64,000 nt of DNA from Niallia taxi (GTDB lineage: Bacteria; Bacillota; Bacilli; Bacillales; Cytobacillaceae), in NCBI RefSeq assembly GCF_004005475.1, contig NZ_RZTZ01000004.1, positions 1-64,000 on the forward strand, in the 5' to 3' direction. Positions 60,833-64,000 of the stretch are shown here, piece by piece. Numbering within the stretch: the first letter of the stretch is position 1; each line of letters begins with the position of its first letter. The notes beneath the pieces are model-generated. The model ran no database searches. It was not told where the DNA came from and saw nothing but the letters and a program-made list of their open reading frames with translations. A program made the position numbers and the translations under genes.

Positions 60833-61315
60833 TTAGCACCAAACGATAATTCGATAAGGGGTAGTTTGTGCTGGAATACTTTTTGTGGTTGGACCATAAA
60901 GAACGATAAGATTGCGGTTTATCGGCAGCTTGGAAAAGGGCTGGCCATTTTTCAAAAGTATGGGGGTGTTTGGCGATAAATTTAGTTTCAGACTGCCATC
61001 ACTGCTTACTAAATGACTATTAAAATAGTCAGCTTTAACATTTTGATAAGGAACCTCCTTAGCGATTGCCAGTGCTTGGTATTGTGGTGGATAAATAAGT
61101 GGAACAGGGGCATTTCCATCATAAAATCCTGTTACGCGATCGCCAGGCTGCACGATTAATTGATCGATAAAGAAGGTGGAGGGACTAATGATAAAATTAA
61201 CAATACCGCCTGAACTGTCCTCTAATGCAAAGATTTTATAACAGCCATCATTTTCTCCGGTATGAAAATCATCTATACTTCTGACGATGCCTTGATAGGA
61301 ATAAAATTTGATCAT
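60833..61315 (-). CDS. Conserved hypothetical protein, 160 residues
   Basis: Soluble, mostly beta-rich protein without recognised domain. It has VNFIISPSTFFIDQLIVQPGDRVTGFYDGNAPVPLIYPPQYQALAIA (about residues 37-82), FNSHLVSSDGSLKLNL and RNLIVLYGPTTKSIPAQTTPYRIIVWC at the end. From memory similar proteins of the same length are widespread in Clostridia and Bacilli, but unnamed. The regular strand pattern suggests a small OB-type or beta-barrel fold. The frame is open to 61330; GGAGGT overlaps those codons and points to the ATG at 61315. Confidence 0.75.
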   Translation of the reverse strand: MIKFYSYQGIVRSIDDFHTGENDGCYKIFALEDSSGGIVNFIISPSTFFIDQLIVQPGDRVTGFYDGNAPVPLIYPPQYQALAIAKEVPYQNVKADYFNSHLVSSDGSLKLNLSPNTPILLKNGQPFSKLPINRNLIVLYGPTTKSIPAQTTPYRIIVWC

Positions 61316-61659
61316 GCTTACTACCTCCATTTCTAAAAAAACTATTTGAAAAACATCCTAATTATGATGAAAGTACCTTTATTTTTGCCCAGAAGAAACA
61401 ATGCTTTCGTAAATGGAAAAATCGCTAGCTACACAAATTTGGTAAATAGAACAAAAGTATTTTTATGCGGAGTGCTGTCATTTTAGTACTGATTTGAACA
61501 TTTTTACAGGCAGGGATGCACTATATAATAAACTGTCTTTAGATGTAGCGTAATTAACAAAGAGTTACACTTCATCTGTAAATATAACCTTCCTTGCCAA
61601 ACAGGGAGTTTTCCTTCAAGATAAAAAAGAGAAGCAGATAAAGGGAAAAGGACGTTATC
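61316..61659. other. Divergent intergenic region, 344 bp
   Basis: Separates the conserved hypothetical gene from the beta-helix gene. It contains the beta-helix ribosome binding site AAAAGGAC. I see no other gene, clear promoter pair or repeat. Confidence 0.4.
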
Positions 61660-63084
61660 ATGAAAAAAATATTATTACTACTGGCGATTGTTATCGCTGC
61701 TGTCTGTCTCGTTGTTTATTTACAACAGGATGACACAGACACAAAAGAACAAGAAACAAAGGTAGCAGCAGCTAAGCAGATACTTTATGTAGCAGAAGAT
61801 GGGGACGACGAAAATGCCGGGACCATCGAAGAACCGTTCAAGACATTGGAAAAGGCTAGTGAAGAAGCTACTCCTGGTACTACTGTGTATATACGGGAAG
61901 GAACCTATTATGAGGCTTTAAATGTGAACCATAGTGGAACGAAAGCAGACCCAATTACTTTTGAAGCTTATAAGGGAGAAAAAGCTATTATCAGTGGTGA
62001 AAATACGGAGGATGCAGAGGAGGACACTGCTCTCGCATCTATTATCGATAAAAGCTATATTACTATAAAAGGTCTAATGTTTTCAGATTTATCTACGAGG
62101 CTTGCAGATGAAACGGTCATGGGAATATACGTTGCAGGTAACAGTAATCATATAACAATTAAAGATAATACTGTCCGAAATATTAAAACACTTCATGATG
62201 AGGGAAATGGTCATGGCATTGCCTTTTATGCAACAAAAGCTATGAAAGACATAAGGATAGAAAATAATCTTGTTGAAAACTTAAAGCTTGGTGCGAGTGA
62301 AGCGCTTGTTTTAAATGGAAATATTGATGGATTTGTAATTTCGCATAATACTGTCCGCAATAATGACAATATTGGAATTGATATGATTGGCTATGAGGGC
62401 ACAAGTAAAGAGAATGATTATGTTCGAAATGGAACGGTCGATCACAATATTGTGTACAACAATACATCATTTGGAAACCCTGCTTATGGAGAGGACTACA
62501 GTGCTGGGGGGATTTATATTGATGGTGGCAGGGATATTACGATAGACCAAAATACTATCTACAATAATGACCTTGGGATTGAAGCAACGTCTGAACATCT
62601 TAAGAAATATGCCATTAATATTGCTATTACCAATAATACTGTATATGAAAATAATTATACGGGGATTTCTATTGGTGGTTATGATACGGATCGAGGAGGC
62701 ACAAAGGACTCAACTATTTCTAAAAATATATTGTACAAAAACGATATTAAAGGACTGGACGGCGGACAATTAATGCTGCAGCACGATACGAGCGGCAATA
62801 AAATCGAAAAAAATATCCTTTCGTCAAGTGATAACGGAATATTCATTGTTAATTATTTCACTGCTAATACAAAAAATACTCTCTCAAGCAATATCTATGA
62901 AAAGGAAGAGGAGAAGGAGCCCCTTTGGGTTTGGAAAAACGACGAATATACAAGCATTACTGCCTTCCAAGAAGCAACAGATAGTGACAGTAATTCCAAG
63001 TATACGGATCCAGATTTTGCAGATGCAGAAAGTGGTGATTTTACGCTTAATGCTGACTCTCCTGTGAAGAACATGATTGAATAA
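61660..63084 (+). CDS. Exported parallel beta-helix protein
   Basis: Protein of 474 residues with an N-terminal signal or anchor (KKILLLLAIVIAAVCLVVYL). The pattern ILYVAEDGDDENAGTIEEPFKTLEKASEEATPGTTVYIREGTYYEAL (about residues 40-87) is the DUF1565-like start seen in right-handed beta-helix proteins. Repeated NNxVxN/DNxI segments (ITIKDNTVRNI, IRIENNLVENL, FVISHNTVRNN, ITIDQNTIYNN) follow through residue 400. Such proteins bind or cleave polysaccharides. No catalytic residues can be fixed, so pectate-lyase-type activity is only possible. Single gene with a very strong terminator. Confidence 0.85.
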   Translation: MKKILLLLAIVIAAVCLVVYLQQDDTDTKEQETKVAAAKQILYVAEDGDDENAGTIEEPFKTLEKASEEATPGTTVYIREGTYYEALNVNHSGTKADPITFEAYKGEKAIISGENTEDAEEDTALASIIDKSYITIKGLMFSDLSTRLADETVMGIYVAGNSNHITIKDNTVRNIKTLHDEGNGHGIAFYATKAMKDIRIENNLVENLKLGASEALVLNGNIDGFVISHNTVRNNDNIGIDMIGYEGTSKENDYVRNGTVDHNIVYNNTSFGNPAYGEDYSAGGIYIDGGRDITIDQNTIYNNDLGIEATSEHLKKYAINIAITNNTVYENNYTGISIGGYDTDRGGTKDSTISKNILYKNDIKGLDGGQLMLQHDTSGNKIEKNILSSSDNGIFIVNYFTANTKNTLSSNIYEKEEEKEPLWVWKNDEYTSITAFQEATDSDSNSKYTDPDFADAESGDFTLNADSPVKNMIE

Positions 63085-63093
63085 ATCCTATTA

Positions 63094-63132
63094 AAGTTAA
63101 TGCATAGTACTGTTATGCATTAACTTTTTTTG
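63094..63132 (+). terminator. Terminator of the beta-helix gene
   Basis: AAAGTTAATGCAT, 9-nt loop, ATGCATTAACTTTTTTT: a perfect 13-bp stem with T run. Confidence 0.93.
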
Positions 63133-63242
63133 TCAGTATATCAAGATGCAACCACAGGTTGCGCCTTGATGCGCATAGAACTATCTTTACTTTATTACTA
63201 ATTTTCATAATATAAAAAGTGTAAAGGCAGGCGAACAAGAAG

Positions 63243-63692
63243 ATGATTTTTGGTGAGCGTTTGAAACAAGAACGGGAAAAAAAGGGGTGGTCTCAGCTAG
63301 CTCTCTCAGAGAAGATTCATGTTAGCCGTCAGTCTGTTTCCAAATGGGAAACTGGCAAGAACTATCCCAGTATTGAAATAATCATTCATTTGAGTGATTT
63401 ATTTGGTGTTACAATCGATGAAATGCTAAGGAGCGATAAAGAATTGAAGGACAAAGTGATTAAAGATAGCAAGAAGCTCGCATATCCGAAATGGAAGGTG
63501 TTCTTTGAGAGCATATTTACAATTGGTGTTCTGATGATAGTAGGAAAAATAATAATCATGCTGTTAAATCATTTTGGTGTTACAGACATTAGCTTAGAAG
63601 GGCTGCCAAAGGGAACTTCTTTCCTGCCATTAATTTTAATGCTTGTTGGCGGAATTGGAGCAGATCAGCTGAAAAATAAATATATAGATTAA
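63243..63692 (+). CDS. XRE-family regulator with membrane segments
   Basis: Protein of 149 residues. The HTH of the Cro/C1 type is at residues 5-60 (GERLKQEREKKGWSQLALSEKIHVSRQSVSKWETGKNYPSIEIIIHLSDLFGVTID). Two hydrophobic helices lie at about 90-110 and 123-142. This fusion is common in Firmicutes, where it presumably responds to membrane or envelope signals. Target is unknown. Weak ribosome binding site AAGGCAGG further upstream. Confidence 0.85.
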   Translation: MIFGERLKQEREKKGWSQLALSEKIHVSRQSVSKWETGKNYPSIEIIIHLSDLFGVTIDEMLRSDKELKDKVIKDSKKLAYPKWKVFFESIFTIGVLMIVGKIIIMLLNHFGVTDISLEGLPKGTSFLPLILMLVGGIGADQLKNKYID

Positions 63693-63929
63693 CTGGTTAA
63701 TGGTTCACTTACAACATCATACTCAATCCTAAGCTCCATTGATTCTAATGCTGTTTTCTGCCAGCCTCTAAAAGTACATTATTACAGGGTATGTCGGTAA
63801 ATATAATAAAAGAAGTAAAAAACCAAAAATAAAAACCGTAACGTTATACTGTACAGTTTTTGTAAAGCATGTTATCATTATATATAAATAATAATGGATA
63901 GAAAGGGTGAGTAACTTGGGGAGGCGTTA

Positions 63930-64000
63930 TTGCGTATCGGAAAAGTGGCGGAATTAAGCGGTTTATCATCGAGGACAATTGATTACTATACTCAAATTGG
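63930..64000 (+). CDS. MerR-family regulator, N-terminal part
   Basis: Only 23 codons are visible before the window ends. RIGKVAELSGLSSRTIDYYTQIG is the start of a MerR winged helix. The TTG start at 63930 has GGGGAGG five bases upstream. A perfect palindrome ACTGTACAGT lies at 63848-63857 and could be part of its operator. Sensor domain and effector are outside the window. Confidence 0.8.
   Translation, partial: MRIGKVAELSGLSSRTIDYYTQI

Noticed and set aside
60798-60836. 12-codon peptide after AAGAAGGTGATA
   Set aside because: Spacing to the ATG is acceptable, but twelve codons overlapping the next gene's end are too little evidence.
1-64000. tRNA or rRNA genes
   Set aside because: I saw no cloverleaf-like CCA-ended segments or conserved rRNA sequences.

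Overview
The window is low-G+C Firmicute DNA, most likely from a spore-forming Bacillaceae. The evidence is strong AGGAGG-type ribosome binding sites, two T-box leaders, a Fur box, FecCD siderophore permeases, a ywmB homologue and Spo0A-type boxes. I see no rRNA, tRNA, CRISPR array or cas gene.

Left part (1-39.2 kb). An IS3-type element enters at the left edge and cuts a YtkA-like gene. After it come a Fur-boxed siderophore importer without its own ATPase, a beta-glucoside PTS operon (6-phospho-beta-glucosidase, RpiR regulator, EIIC), a GGDEF-EAL c-di-GMP enzyme, an amino-acid permease, a YitT protein, T-box-controlled leuA, a HAD phosphatase, a ROK kinase, a MocR regulator, catalase, an Excalibur-domain protein and a CPBP protease. 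From 36.5 back to 22.7 kb runs one long leftward organosulfur cluster: FMN reductase, CmoO/CmoI/CmoJ-like thioether oxygenase parts, a Gsi/Dpp-like peptide importer with a fused double ATPase, another luciferase-like monooxygenase, a SnaA-like acetyltransferase and a Tcy-type cystine importer. A divergent LysR gene stands at its head. Two YdcZ-family transporters flank a Crp/Fnr regulator beside it.

Centre (39.3-51.7 kb). This is a plasmid backbone and the most unusual part. It holds a TubRZ (type III) partition pair with tubulin motif GGGTGTS, a MerR-HTH/coiled-coil protein resembling TubY, a dyad array TATAGTG(A/T)CTATA upstream of tubR (candidate tubC), and a separate island of about 30 TTTACG/CGTAAA motifs between tubZ and the TubY-like gene. 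It also holds an untracked 35-codon gene, a two-gene ribbon-helix-helix-like operon, two low-complexity acidic proteins, and a replication region of 15 same-direction iterons between two large Rep-like genes. Two Spo0A boxes exactly 10 bp apart lie inside the iteron array. An iteron-core match with a third 0A-like box lies in the candidate centromere. Together these suggest that replication and segregation may be tied to sporulation control.

Right part (51.9-64 kb). Chromosome-like genes resume: HesB-like protein, nitronate monooxygenase/FabK-like enzyme, SDR, MarR regulator with a possible ATT start, T-box-controlled tyrosyl-tRNA synthetase, a decayed lipoprotein gene, CzcD, YwmB, ACT-malic enzyme, a conserved hypothetical protein, a beta-helix protein, an XRE regulator and a partial MerR regulator. 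A working plasmid backbone between metabolic and housekeeping-type genes fits a megaplasmid/chromid or an integrated plasmid; the window cannot decide which.
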